A DNA stretch of 64,000 nt, from assembly GCA_031292485.1 (NCBI GenBank), contig JARLHA010000003.1, positions 62,001-126,000 of the forward strand, read 5' to 3'. This document shows positions 17,379-25,216 of the stretch, piece after piece. Position numbers and translations under genes: made by a program. The first letter of the stretch is position 1. The number at the start of each line of letters is the position of its first letter. Origin of the DNA: Mucilaginibacter sp. Lineage in GTDB: Bacteria; Bacteroidota; Bacteroidia; Sphingobacteriales; Sphingobacteriaceae. Below the pieces are notes generated by a model. It was not told where the DNA came from, searched no databases, and saw only the letters and a list, made by a program, of their open reading frames with translations.

Positions 17379-18368
17379 ATGTTGAGCGAACTTTTTAAGT
17401 TTAAGGATAAAAGACTGTGGTCAATTATATTGCTGACCATATTGGTAGCAGGCATAAATTTAAGATCAGCCGCACAACAAAATTTCATTAAGAACCCCAT
17501 TGTGCCGGGCTACTTCGCCGACCCAACCATTATTAAGGATAATGGCGCCTGGTATATTTACGCCACTATCGACCCATGGGGAAGCGATGAGTTAGGCGTT
17601 CTGGAAACCAAAGATTTTAAAACTTTTACCCAAAAACATATCAACTGGCCTACCAAAAAAGCCTGCACCAGCCCTACATCAAATGGATCTATGGTATGGG
17701 CGCCGTCTATCAGAAAAGTTAATGGCTTATTTTACATGTATGTAGCAGTTGGCAGCGAAGTTTGGGTAGGTGTAAGTGAACACCCGCTTGGCCCCTGGCG
17801 CAATGCAAAACCTGATAATACTCCGTTGGTTACCGCAAAAGATTTTCCGTCCGTTCATAATATCGACCCGGATTGTTTTATTGACGACGACGGGCAGGCC
17901 TACCTGTATTGGGGTTCGGGATTTAATTGGATAAACGGGCATTGCATGGCCGTTAAACTAAAAAAAGACATGGTGACTTTTGATGGCCTACCACAGGAAA
18001 TTACGCCGCCGCACTATTTTGAAGCGCCGCACATGGTAAAACGAAATGGAATTTATTACCTGATGTACTCTTATGGAAAAGCGATTGACGCCACCTACCA
18101 GGTGCGCTATTCAACCGGGAAAACCCCTTTCGGCCCGTGGACAGAAGGCCTATACGACCCTATTCTTTCCACCACGGCAGACAGCAGTACTTATGGGCCT
18201 GGCCATCATACCGTTTTTAAAGTGAACAAACAATATTATATCCTGTACCACCGCATCCATCCGCAAAAAAAGGATTATGTATTGAGGGAACTTTGTTTGG
18301 ATAGTTTAAATTTTGATGCCAAAGGAAACATCCTCAAAATAAATCCAAAGGGAGTTAAGGCATTTTAG
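17379..18368 (+). CDS. GH43 family arabinan/xylan-type glycosidase
   Basis: A secreted protein of 329 aa with a five-bladed beta-propeller GH43 fold. An N-terminal signal (WSIILLTILVAGINLRSAAQ) precedes the general base Asp in GYFADPTIIKDN. The pKa-modulating Asp lies in NIDPDCFIDDDG, and the acid Glu in HYFEAPHMVKR. Repeated G.YYLMYS and GPWTEG blades follow. It probably removes arabinose or xylose units from plant polysaccharide and would complement the neighbouring galactanase on arabinogalactan. Exact linkage specificity cannot be read from sequence. No SusC/SusD pair is present nearby. Confidence 0.92.
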   Translation: MLSELFKFKDKRLWSIILLTILVAGINLRSAAQQNFIKNPIVPGYFADPTIIKDNGAWYIYATIDPWGSDELGVLETKDFKTFTQKHINWPTKKACTSPTSNGSMVWAPSIRKVNGLFYMYVAVGSEVWVGVSEHPLGPWRNAKPDNTPLVTAKDFPSVHNIDPDCFIDDDGQAYLYWGSGFNWINGHCMAVKLKKDMVTFDGLPQEITPPHYFEAPHMVKRNGIYYLMYSYGKAIDATYQVRYSTGKTPFGPWTEGLYDPILSTTADSSTYGPGHHTVFKVNKQYYILYHRIHPQKKDYVLRELCLDSLNFDAKGNILKINPKGVKAF

Positions 18369-18382
18369 GGTTCAACGGTTTT

Positions 18383-18973
18383 CTACACAAACCTGTATTG
18401 CAAGACAGCGGTAACATGGGGCGTCACCAGTTTTATATCGTGTTTAACATTTAAGGGAATTTCGATAAAATCGCCCGCGCCCAGCGCGTAAAAGTTGTCG
18501 CCTATGGTGCATTTGCAGCGTCCCTTCAGTATAAAAAAGCTTTCTAAAAAATCGCCATGTTCCTCTTCGGGCACATTTGTTTTACTGGTCACCAGCATTT
18601 GCCGAACCTGCCCGTCGTCCCGTATCATATAGCTTGTAAAATCTTCTGAGGGTTCGTCAGGCATTAAATGAGAAAACAGGCTTAACCAGGGGGCAGGGTC
18701 ACCGGCCCCGCTGATTACCGGCAGGTCGTCAATATTAAGCCCGGAATCATCAAATCCAAGCGCCCGAAGCACTTTTTGTTTAACCAAAGGACTTGGTTCA
18801 ACAGCATTTAAATTCGCCATTTTTTCCATGGCTGTTTCTACGGCCGTCAGTTCCGCTTTAATCTCAGGGTAAAGCATCGTCATCTGGATAAGGTATGCTT
18901 CTTCCTCTTCACTTAGCAAGCCCAGGCAGTAATCTTCTAAAATACCACTTTCAATATACTTCCCTGTATCCAT
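18383..18973 (-). CDS. ChrR-like anti-sigma helical domain fused to a cupin sensor
   Basis: A 196-aa protein in two parts. Residues 1-80 are helical (IESGILEDYCLGLLSEEEEA, then LYPEIKAELTAVETAMEKMA), the pattern of the anti-sigma N-terminal region in Bacteroidetes, but without the zinc-binding HxxxCxxC motif and without any transmembrane helix. Residues 110-196 are a cupin barrel (EEEHGDFLESFFILKGRCKC, then GAGDFIEIPLNVKHDI), which retains a His, an Asp/Glu and a second His as potential metal ligands. This matches the ChrR layout, but there is no sigma-factor gene beside it. A good promoter lies upstream. Function inferred from architecture only. Confidence 0.75.
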   Translation of the reverse strand: MDTGKYIESGILEDYCLGLLSEEEEAYLIQMTMLYPEIKAELTAVETAMEKMANLNAVEPSPLVKQKVLRALGFDDSGLNIDDLPVISGAGDPAPWLSLFSHLMPDEPSEDFTSYMIRDDGQVRQMLVTSKTNVPEEEHGDFLESFFILKGRCKCTIGDNFYALGAGDFIEIPLNVKHDIKLVTPHVTAVLQYRFV

Positions 18974-19016
18974 CTTTAAACGCCGGTTCTTTATATCCTA
19001 TAACGAAATCACTATA

Positions 19017-19046
19017 CAAAGGTAGGCAATACTTTTTAACAGCAAA
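19017..19046 (-). promoter_or_regulatory. promoter TTTG-N18-TACCTTTG for the cupin gene
   Basis: On the minus strand TTTG (19043-19046) is followed after 18 bases by TACCTTTG (19017-19024). Both boxes match the Bacteroidetes housekeeping promoter. The predicted leader is about 37 bases. Confidence 0.65.
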
Positions 19047-19173
19047 AGCTTCAAATCTGCTTCAATATCTTCAGATATGCGCCCCTAACTATTGTTCGGC
19101 CATAAGAGTTTAATTAAATTAGCAGGATTGATATAAAAAAAGCGATTTGACTTTTACATATCAGGATATGGTT

Positions 19174-19181
19174 TAGCTTTG
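19174..19181 (+). promoter_or_regulatory. -7 promoter element (TAGCTTTG) that decides the VOC start
   Basis: Perfect TAnnTTTG with TTTG upstream at 19146-19149 (spacing 24, rather long). It covers the TTG codon at 19179, so translation must begin at the ATG at 19194. Confidence 0.5.
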
Positions 19182-19193
19182 ACAATTATACTC

Positions 19194-19571
19194 ATGAAAT
19201 TCAGGATCGCCAGGCATACTACAGACTTAAACCGCATCATTGATTTTTACGGCCGTATTTTGGGTTTAAAAGTATTAGGCGATTTTAAGGATCACCACCG
19301 GTACAATGGCGTTTTTATGGGTTTGCCCGGCGAAAGCTGGCACCTGGAGTTTACTGTTTCCGACAAACACCCCGAACACCAACCCGATGATGACGACCTG
19401 CTGGTTTTTTATGCTGCCTCCATGGCTGAATTTGCAGAGATCAAAAAAAAGTTCATCATTAATAATGTAAAACATGTTAAACCCCAAAACCCTTACTGGG
19501 AAAAGAACGGTATCACCTTTGAAGACCCGGACGGTTTCAGGATTGTGATTTCGGTAATCAGGGGTTTTTAA
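19194..19571 (+). CDS. VOC (glyoxalase/bleomycin-resistance fold) family protein
   Basis: A 125-aa vicinal-oxygen-chelate protein with two beta-alpha-beta-beta-beta modules: FRIARHTTDLNRIIDFYGRI at the start with the first metal His (H8), WHLEFTVSD with His/Glu, and GITFEDPDGFRIVISV with the final Asp/Glu region at the C-terminus. Members are glyoxalases, dioxygenases or antibiotic-binding proteins, and the substrate is not predictable here. It is a single-gene unit with its own promoter; the leader is very short (about 6 bases). Confidence 0.88.
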   Translation: MKFRIARHTTDLNRIIDFYGRILGLKVLGDFKDHHRYNGVFMGLPGESWHLEFTVSDKHPEHQPDDDDLLVFYAASMAEFAEIKKKFIINNVKHVKPQNPYWEKNGITFEDPDGFRIVISVIRGF

Positions 19572-19891
19572 CAGGCAGATAATTACGATGGCTTAAACGG
19601 CTAACCACCGGCCATAAACTTTGTCATCAACATTTACCTTTTAAAATGATCAGGTATTACCCGCATTATGTTCAGGTATTTTTACGCTTGCCGCGCCCCT
19701 TTCTTCGGCATTACTTTGCATTATATTTATTGACCAGCTTAGTTGGGCCTGCATACTAAATACCGGCATGAATGCTGACTACGGGGTGAATTAGAATGTA
19801 CTGGCATGGCTGGTATAAAATAACAGTACAAATTTGGTTAATAGTTAGTTTGGTTGGCCGTCGCCGGGAATTTCCCGTGGCGGCTTTTTTT
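19572..19891 (+). other. gene-free gap ending in a strong intrinsic terminator; possible small RNA
   Basis: No protein gene is visible in these 320 bases. The gap ends in a GC-rich hairpin with a T-tract (19857-19891) that lies far from the preceding stop, which is unusual for a simple terminator of the VOC gene. The 19720-19856 part contains several G+C-rich blocks in an AT background (for example around 19750-19800). A small RNA of 100-170 bases ending at the terminator is possible, but no family is recognised. Confidence 0.3.
19857..19891 (+). terminator. rho-independent terminator
   Basis: The hairpin GCCGTCGCCGGGA / TCCCGTGGCGGC with a short ATT loop is followed by seven T residues. This is the clearest intrinsic terminator in the window. 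Confidence 0.8.
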
Positions 19892-19948
19892 AATGGCTGC
19901 TAATCAAACAATTTCTGTTTCTTTTCATTATGTATTAAACTACTCAAA

Positions 19949-20161
19949 ATGAACAGGACCATAGGAATAGCATTAATCATCATAGGGGCGGTCATGATCG
20001 TATGGACTGGCTTTACCTATACCAAAAAAGAAAAAATTGTTGATGCCGGTCCTATCCAAATATCTGCCGACAGAGAAAAAACGGTAAACTGGCCACCCTT
20101 CCTTGGTGGAATACTATTGATTGGCGGAATTGTAATTGTTGCTACCGCGAAGAAGAGGTAA
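19949..20161 (+). CDS. two-helix small membrane protein, 70 aa
   Basis: Two hydrophobic helices (RTIGIALIIIGAVMIVWTGF and FLGGILLIGGIVIVATAKKR) flank a soluble loop, TYTKKEKIVDAGPIQISADREKT. It resembles DUF3185-type small membrane proteins of Bacteroidetes, whose loop carries the phrase VDAGPIQI. Function unknown. It follows an intrinsic terminator and is preceded by its own spacer, so it is probably transcribed alone. Confidence 0.75.
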   Translation: MNRTIGIALIIIGAVMIVWTGFTYTKKEKIVDAGPIQISADREKTVNWPPFLGGILLIGGIVIVATAKKR

Positions 20162-20263
20162 AAGGGGAAAGGAAAAAGCATAAAGCTATATTAGGGTATT
20201 TAAGGCGTTCGTTTGTTACCTTTCGCCTTTCTGCTTTCAGCTTTTACCCTTACCTTAGCACCA

Positions 20264-21163
20264 ATGATCTTCGATTTTCGCCTGAAAGTATTTTATACCG
20301 TTGCACAAAGGCTGAGCTTTACCAAAGCCGCCGCGGAATTGTTTATTACCCAGCCTGCAGTTACCAAACACATCAAAGAATTGGAACAACAGCTGAACGT
20401 TCAGTTATTTATGCGCAACGGCAACAGCATTGTTTTAACCACCGCCGGGAAGATTTTAACCCAATACGCCGAAAAGATCTTCCAAACCTATACTGAGCTG
20501 GAAACCGAACTGGCCCAATTGAATAATATGGAAGCTGGTACTTTACACATTGGTGCAAGTACCACAGTCGCGCAAACCATCCTGCCCAAACTGCTGGCCC
20601 TGTTTAAAAAAACATACCCGGCGGTACACTTTACCTTTACCCAGGCCAATACCGATGTAATTACCCAGCAGGTACTCGCAGAAAAAATCGATATTGCCAT
20701 TGTTGAAGGCGCCGCCCATTACCCGCAAATCGCCTATGCGCCTTTTGCCAAAGACGAAATAGTACTGGTAACAAGGGCCAATAACCAGCTTTCAAAAAAA
20801 GCCGAAATCACTGCCAAACAGTTACTCACTATCCCTTTAATATTACGCGAAGCCGGCTCCGGCACGCTTGACGTTATATTTAACGCGCTGACCAGCATCG
20901 GCATTAACCCCAAAGACCTGCAAATAGAGATCCAGCTGGAAAGCAGCATCGCCATCAAACAATACTTGTTGTATTCGGAAACGGCGACATTTCTCTCGAT
21001 CCAATCAGTCATCAGCGAATTAAAGTACAACGAGTTAACCATCATCGATATCAAAGGCCTCGATATTTTCCGCACCTTTCAATTCATCCAGTTGCAGGGC
21101 AAAAACACCAAACTCATCGAACTTTTTAAGCGCTTCTGCCTCGCACACTATAACTTAAAGTAA
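20264..21163 (+). CDS. LysR family transcriptional regulator
   Basis: A 299-aa regulator with an N-terminal winged helix (MIFDFRLKVFYTVAQRLSFT, then AAAELFITQPAVTKHIKEL) and a periplasmic-binding-protein-like effector domain (GTLHIGASTTVAQTILPKLL to the end). The sequence is close in type to the CysL/YeiE group found in Bacteroidetes. The start is the ATG at 20264; an upstream in-frame ATG would add a hydrophobic, repeat-derived stretch (tttcgcctttctgctttcag word). The next gene in the same direction is a ferredoxin reductase, which it may control, but the order is not diagnostic. Confidence 0.93.
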   Translation: MIFDFRLKVFYTVAQRLSFTKAAAELFITQPAVTKHIKELEQQLNVQLFMRNGNSIVLTTAGKILTQYAEKIFQTYTELETELAQLNNMEAGTLHIGASTTVAQTILPKLLALFKKTYPAVHFTFTQANTDVITQQVLAEKIDIAIVEGAAHYPQIAYAPFAKDEIVLVTRANNQLSKKAEITAKQLLTIPLILREAGSGTLDVIFNALTSIGINPKDLQIEIQLESSIAIKQYLLYSETATFLSIQSVISELKYNELTIIDIKGLDIFRTFQFIQLQGKNTKLIELFKRFCLAHYNLK

Positions 21164-21236
21164 TCGGTGATTACTATTTATCATTAGTTTTCTGTTATAA
21201 TAACACTGACCTTTAGTTGTTAATCAAAACAACAAA

Positions 21237-22247
21237 ATGGAACTGATTACTACTGATATTTGCATTATAGGCGCCGGGCCCGTAGGTTTATTCGCTGTTT
21301 TTGAAGCAGGCCTGTTAAAAATGCGCTGCCACCTGATTGATGTATTGCCACAAGTTGGCGGGCAGCTTTCTGAAATATATCCTCAAAAACCCATTTACGA
21401 TATTCCGGGTTTCCCAACCATCAACGCCCAGCAACTGGTGGATGGTTTGATGGAACAGATAGAGCCGTTTCATCCCGGCTTTTCATTGGGCGAACGCGTT
21501 AACGAATTGTTTCAGCTGGAAGATGGATCTTTCGTTACCCGCACCAGCGACGATACCGAAGTACACAGCAAGGTGGTGGTAATAGCCGGCGGCCTGGGGT
21601 GTTTTGAACCGCGTAAACCTGTAATTGATGGTTTGGAACAATTTGAAGGCAAGGGTGTATCCTACATGGTTAAAAACCCCGAAGCCTACCGCGGCCGCAA
21701 GGTGGTATTGGCCGGCGGCGGCGATTCAGCCCTGGACTGGACCATTTTTTTGGCCGATATTGCCGAAGAGGTAACCCTGATCCACAGGGGTGATACCTTC
21801 CGCGGCGCACCTGACTCGGCCGAAAAGGTTTTTGAACTGGCCACCGAAGGAAAGATCAACCTTATCCTGGAATCACATATCAACGCTATAAAAGGCAACG
21901 GGCATTTGCAGCAGGTGGAAGTGATTGGCAGGGATAATGAAACTACGGTTATTGAAGCCGATCATTTGATCCCGCTGTTTGGCCTTACCCCAAAACTTGG
22001 CCCTATTGCTGAATGGGGGCTGAATGTAGATAAATCAGCCATTATGGTTAATACCGTGGACTACAGCACCAATGTAAAAGGTGTTTATGCCATTGGCGAT
22101 ATAAATATTTATCCCGGCAAGCTAAAGCTGATTCTTTGCGGTTTCCATGAAGCCGCGCTGATGGCCCAAAGCGCCTTTAAACACGTTTACCCCGACCAGA
22201 AATTAAGTTTTAAATACACTACCGTTTACGGTGTTACTGCTTTTTAA
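21237..22247 (+). CDS. ferredoxin/flavodoxin-NADP(+) reductase, thioredoxin-reductase-like type
   Basis: A 336-aa flavoprotein. FAD-binding GAGPVG at residues 12-17 is followed by GGQLSEIYPQKPIYDIPGFP, a hallmark of the type 2 FNR family. The NADPH domain carries VVLAGGGDSALDWTIFL, and VYAIGDINIYPGKLKLI is the final FAD motif. The redox-active CxxC of real thioredoxin reductase is absent, as expected for this group. It should pass electrons between NADPH and the ferredoxin encoded 153 bases downstream in the same direction. The palindromic element copy 2 lies between the two genes. Confidence 0.94.
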   Translation: MELITTDICIIGAGPVGLFAVFEAGLLKMRCHLIDVLPQVGGQLSEIYPQKPIYDIPGFPTINAQQLVDGLMEQIEPFHPGFSLGERVNELFQLEDGSFVTRTSDDTEVHSKVVVIAGGLGCFEPRKPVIDGLEQFEGKGVSYMVKNPEAYRGRKVVLAGGGDSALDWTIFLADIAEEVTLIHRGDTFRGAPDSAEKVFELATEGKINLILESHINAIKGNGHLQQVEVIGRDNETTVIEADHLIPLFGLTPKLGPIAEWGLNVDKSAIMVNTVDYSTNVKGVYAIGDINIYPGKLKLILCGFHEAALMAQSAFKHVYPDQKLSFKYTTVYGVTAF

Positions 22248-22249
22248 TC

Positions 22250-22367
22250 GCCTCACCCCAAACCCCTCTCCAACGGAGAGGGGCTTTAAAAAAACATAAA
22301 TCGCCCAGACAGTCAAAGTCCTCTCCTTTGGAGAGGATGAGTGAGGGCGTCGCCGTTTAGGTGAGGC
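22250..22367. repeat. GCCTCACC palindromic element, copy 2 (118 bp)
   Basis: Begins three bases after the reductase stop. Termini GCCTCACC and GGTGAGGC are intact. Internal hairpins are CCCCTCTCC-AAC-GGAGAGGGG-like (22264-22283) and TCCTCTCC-TTT-GGAGAGGA (22319-22337). A 20-base insertion (gagtgagggcgtcgccg region) makes the right arm longer than in copy 1. It lies between two genes that probably form one operon. Confidence 0.85.
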
Positions 22368-22400
22368 TAAACAGGCATTAAATTTAACAGTGCGAATAAA

Positions 22401-22718
22401 ATGATCAATATAACCATAGAGGACCGCGACGGCAGCCGCCGGCCGGTTGAAATTCCCGAAGAAATAAGCCTTAGCCTGATGGAAGTTTTAAAAGCATCTG
22501 ACCATCATGTGCTGGCTACCTGCGGCGGGATGGCCCTTTGCGCTACCTGCCACGTGCAGGTGCTGGAAGGCCCTGAGAAATATTTCCACGCCACAAACAC
22601 AGAGCTTGACATGCTGGATACCCTTCCCGATGCCGGCTTCGACAGCCGCCTGGCCTGCCAGTTAAGGATAGATGAAGATATGGACGGCATGGTATTCAGG
22701 ATCCGGGGTGAAGCATAA
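22401..22718 (+). CDS. 2Fe-2S ferredoxin, adrenodoxin/ISC type
   Basis: A 105-aa electron carrier. The four cluster cysteines are C41, C47, C50 (CGGMALCATC) and C86 (LACQL), with the spacing C-x5-C-x2-C-x35-C that is typical of vertebrate-type [2Fe-2S] ferredoxins. The neighbouring reductase is the natural partner. The acidic face (ERD, ELDMLDTLPDAG) suits docking. A possible role in heme or Fe-S biosynthesis is inference. Confidence 0.93.
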   Translation: MINITIEDRDGSRRPVEIPEEISLSLMEVLKASDHHVLATCGGMALCATCHVQVLEGPEKYFHATNTELDMLDTLPDAGFDSRLACQLRIDEDMDGMVFRIRGEA

Positions 22719-22729
22719 GCAAACGGCAA

Positions 22730-22762
22730 AAACTTCCGAAGTTTTGGAAACTTCGGAAGTTT
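22730..22762. terminator. 15-bp perfect inverted repeat between convergent genes
   Basis: AAACTTCCGAAGTTT (22730-22744) pairs perfectly with AAACTTCGGAAGTTT (22748-22762) over a 3-base loop. The ferredoxin gene (+) and the patatin-like gene (-) converge on it. Confidence 0.7.
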
Positions 22763-22775
22763 GACCTTATCCCCC

Positions 22776-24593
22776 TTACCAATTTTCAGGAAAGGGAATA
22801 TCCTTTACAGTTAATGCTTTAAAGTTTTTGATCTGATAGTCCAAACCGTACTGGTTATACATAAAAAAGGGATCGGTTTTAAAATGCTCATAATCTGCCG
22901 TCAATTGCGCTTTGAGGCTATTTAAGCGGCCCAGGTACGCTGCATCATAAGCAGATGGGGCGGTAAAAAGCCTTTCGATATAGCACAGCAAATTATAACA
23001 GGTGGTAAAGTGTCCGCATGCAATAATGCAGGCCATGCTATGCTGCTGGTGCGTATTGGTTTCATCAAACCAAAGCGTTGTGCCCATGTTAAAAGCAGTT
23101 TGTGCCACAATCTGGATATCGCGGCTTGGTTCCAGGTAAGGTGCAGGCGGCGGGTTCTTTTTTCGGTAAAGGTCGCTTGAAAATGCAAGGTCATAAATGT
23201 GGTTGCCTTTGCCACGGTTTTTCCATTGCGGCGATCCGTAAAAGGTATTATATAGCAACTGGCGTATCCGTTTTAAAAAAACGCTCATATTTAACAGCAG
23301 TACCGATTCTACCCGGGCCTGCATCATTTGTTTCAGCACAACGAGCGGCGTTTTTGTGAAATAGTGGATCAATAACCTGATGATCTTTTCGGTAAATGAT
23401 TTTAACAAAGGTGACGACGTGCCCAGTATTTTACTTTTTAGCGAGGAGACTGCCCATAAAAATAATGCCGGGAGCACAATTAAAATTCCACCAACCATGC
23501 CCATCCAAACCAAATGGCAATAAAACCCAAACCCGATACAGCCTGCTGCAACCAAAAAGAAAAGGGTGGCTATCCAGTTTACGCCGCCAAGGCTGATGCC
23601 GCTGTGTTTGGGCTGCGGAGGGTTAACGTATGGCTTGATAAAATAACTGCCCACATCATTCACCAGCATCAGATCGAATGGTTTGAAGGTGGTTTCGTGC
23701 CTTTGCCTTCGGCCATCGGCATACATCATGCTTTGCAGCCCCTGGTTATCGGTAATACCGCCATCCATAAAACCAACATTTTTTTCGGCTATAAAAGCTG
23801 ATTCCTGTTTATCGCCAGTTTGGGGGATCATAGTGAGGCCGCCTTTTAGCTCATCTTCGGTTAAACCTCCATGGGTAAAATCTTCGGGGAATACGATCGG
23901 CTCAAAACCTGCCGGGAAACAGGAAGAAGCAGCAAGCACATCCCCTATTTTATATTTTCCGGCAACCAATTGGCTAAGGAATATATTTTCGTTGCCAAAT
24001 TTAAAATAGGGGTCATTGGCAGGGTCAGGTACCATTTTACGGTCCTGCCTGAAGGAGAGGCCGGTATAAAACTCGGTGGTATTAAAACAGACCTCCTGCA
24101 GGTGGCCTGCTTCATTATTATAAAAAAGGGAATGCAGCGTTGCACCTTCAAAAATATACTCATCATAAGCCATCGAAAAAGCGTTGATAATATTACGGCT
24201 TTTATCCGGGCGGTTGCGCCAGCGTTTTTGATCCGAAAGTATTTCGAGGGCGTTTTGCAGCAGAAAATCGCCGGTAAGGCATTCAAACAGTTTTACATAA
24301 AAATCCTTAAAGGATTTACCCTGTGCGTTATACAAGGCATATAAAGTTGTTGGAATGGTGCCGCCGGATGCAGACGACATGTATGTTACCTGGTTTAACA
24401 GCACGTTGCCTTTGAGCGGGTCGTCATCGCTGTTAAATTCAACTTTGTACAAATAGGATATTACGCCCATGCCAAATGAGGCCGCCCTAAAGCCGCCGCC
24501 TGAAAACGCAAGCGCTATGTTTTCAAATGGTTTAATGCTGGAGACCGCCAGGGTAAGGTTTGCAGGCTGCGGTGTAGGGTTTGATGTTTCCAT
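22776..24593 (-). CDS. patatin-like phospholipase with internal membrane segments
   Basis: A 605-aa protein with an N-terminal patatin domain: oxyanion GGGFRA (residues 32-37), nucleophile in YMSSASGGT (S76; first position Ser instead of Gly), and the dyad Asp in FMDGGITDNQG. Around residues 330-390 two or three hydrophobic segments (NWIATLFFLVAAGCIGFGF, then MVGGILIVLPALFLWAVSSL) interrupt the protein, unlike classical soluble patatins. It probably hydrolyses membrane lipids close to the bilayer. A soluble C-terminal part has no recognisable domain. It stands alone and is convergent with the ferredoxin gene. Confidence 0.86.
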   Translation of the reverse strand: METSNPTPQPANLTLAVSSIKPFENIALAFSGGGFRAASFGMGVISYLYKVEFNSDDDPLKGNVLLNQVTYMSSASGGTIPTTLYALYNAQGKSFKDFYVKLFECLTGDFLLQNALEILSDQKRWRNRPDKSRNIINAFSMAYDEYIFEGATLHSLFYNNEAGHLQEVCFNTTEFYTGLSFRQDRKMVPDPANDPYFKFGNENIFLSQLVAGKYKIGDVLAASSCFPAGFEPIVFPEDFTHGGLTEDELKGGLTMIPQTGDKQESAFIAEKNVGFMDGGITDNQGLQSMMYADGRRQRHETTFKPFDLMLVNDVGSYFIKPYVNPPQPKHSGISLGGVNWIATLFFLVAAGCIGFGFYCHLVWMGMVGGILIVLPALFLWAVSSLKSKILGTSSPLLKSFTEKIIRLLIHYFTKTPLVVLKQMMQARVESVLLLNMSVFLKRIRQLLYNTFYGSPQWKNRGKGNHIYDLAFSSDLYRKKNPPPAPYLEPSRDIQIVAQTAFNMGTTLWFDETNTHQQHSMACIIACGHFTTCYNLLCYIERLFTAPSAYDAAYLGRLNSLKAQLTADYEHFKTDPFFMYNQYGLDYQIKNFKALTVKDIPFPENW

Positions 24594-24703
24594 AGGTCGG
24601 ATTTAGGGTTTATTTGTATAAAAATAGACATAAAAATAATACCGTCAACAATTTTAAAAGTATTTTATCGGCCTGAATAATAATTATTTACACAAAAATT
24701 TAA

Positions 24704-24734
24704 TTTGCAGTTTACACCAAAAGATATACATTTG
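24704..24734 (+). promoter_or_regulatory. promoter TTTG-N19-TACATTTG for the HxlR regulator
   Basis: TTTG at 24704-24707 and TACATTTG at 24727-24734 are separated by 19 bases, which is the ideal Bacteroidetes arrangement. The predicted leader is about 21 bases. Confidence 0.75.
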
Positions 24735-24761
24735 ATACCAGTAGCTTATTAAATATTCTTC

Positions 24762-25097
24762 ATGAAAGAAAAAAGTAATGATATCCTGAACCGGATAGCC
24801 CATGTACAAAATACCCTACAGGCCATAAACGGCAAATGGAAGCTGCCGATATTAATGTCGATGTATGCCGGTAAAAGCAGGTTCAGGGATATACAGCGCA
24901 ATATTCCGCTAATCACTACACGGGTGCTTTCTAAAGAACTAAAGGACCTGGAAGCAAGCAGGCTCATTATCCGCATTGTTAAGGACGGACATCCTGTTTC
25001 AGTTGAATACAAATTAACCACCTTTAGTTATACCCTAACCCCCGTTGTTGACGAAATGATAAAATGGGGAAAGCAGCATAGTAAAGGCGGACTTTGA
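24762..25097 (+). CDS. HxlR family transcriptional regulator
   Basis: A 111-aa winged-helix regulator. NGKWKLPILMSMYAGKSRFR and IPLITTRVLSKELKDLEASR are the recognisable HxlR core, and YTLTPVVDEMIKWGKQH is the C-terminal dimer helix. It contains no cysteine, so a thiol-redox mechanism of the HypR type is unlikely. Clear own promoter; no obvious adjacent target gene. The next gene (marR) has a separate operator. Confidence 0.92.
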   Translation: MKEKSNDILNRIAHVQNTLQAINGKWKLPILMSMYAGKSRFRDIQRNIPLITTRVLSKELKDLEASRLIIRIVKDGHPVSVEYKLTTFSYTLTPVVDEMIKWGKQHSKGGL

Positions 25098-25129
25098 TTT
25101 ACGAATTCAGAGTTACGATTTACGAATTC
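25096..25129. repeat. direct repeat of GATTTACGAATTC
   Basis: The 13-mer occurs at 25096-25108 and 25117-25129 with a short AGAGTTAC spacer, between the HxlR and MarR genes. The word is related to the stem at 15544-15578. Confidence 0.6.
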
Positions 25130-25186
25130 TCCGCTCAGGAATCAGTGAAATCAAATTAATCAGTAAAAATCTGTGATCAGGCTTGC

Positions 25187-25210
25187 ATTTATATAAGTAC
25201 TTATATAAAT
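25187..25210 (+). promoter_or_regulatory. 24-bp perfect palindrome, candidate MarR operator of the hut operon
   Basis: ATTTATATAAGT followed by its exact inverse complement, ending six bases before the marR ATG at 25217. It is flanked on both sides by TGCA. The position overlaps the likely transcription start, so binding of the encoded MarR dimer would repress the whole operon. This is the natural arrangement for MarR autorepression. Confidence 0.75.
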
Positions 25211-25216
25211 TGCACC

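Noticed and set aside
23102..24344. Several plus-strand ORFs of 66-157 aa
   Set aside because: They are antisense to the patatin-like gene, overlap one another in different frames and show no family signature.
25187..25210. Intrinsic terminator
   Set aside because: The palindrome is AT-only in its arms apart from a central GTAC, has no loop and lies immediately before a start codon, which fits an operator.
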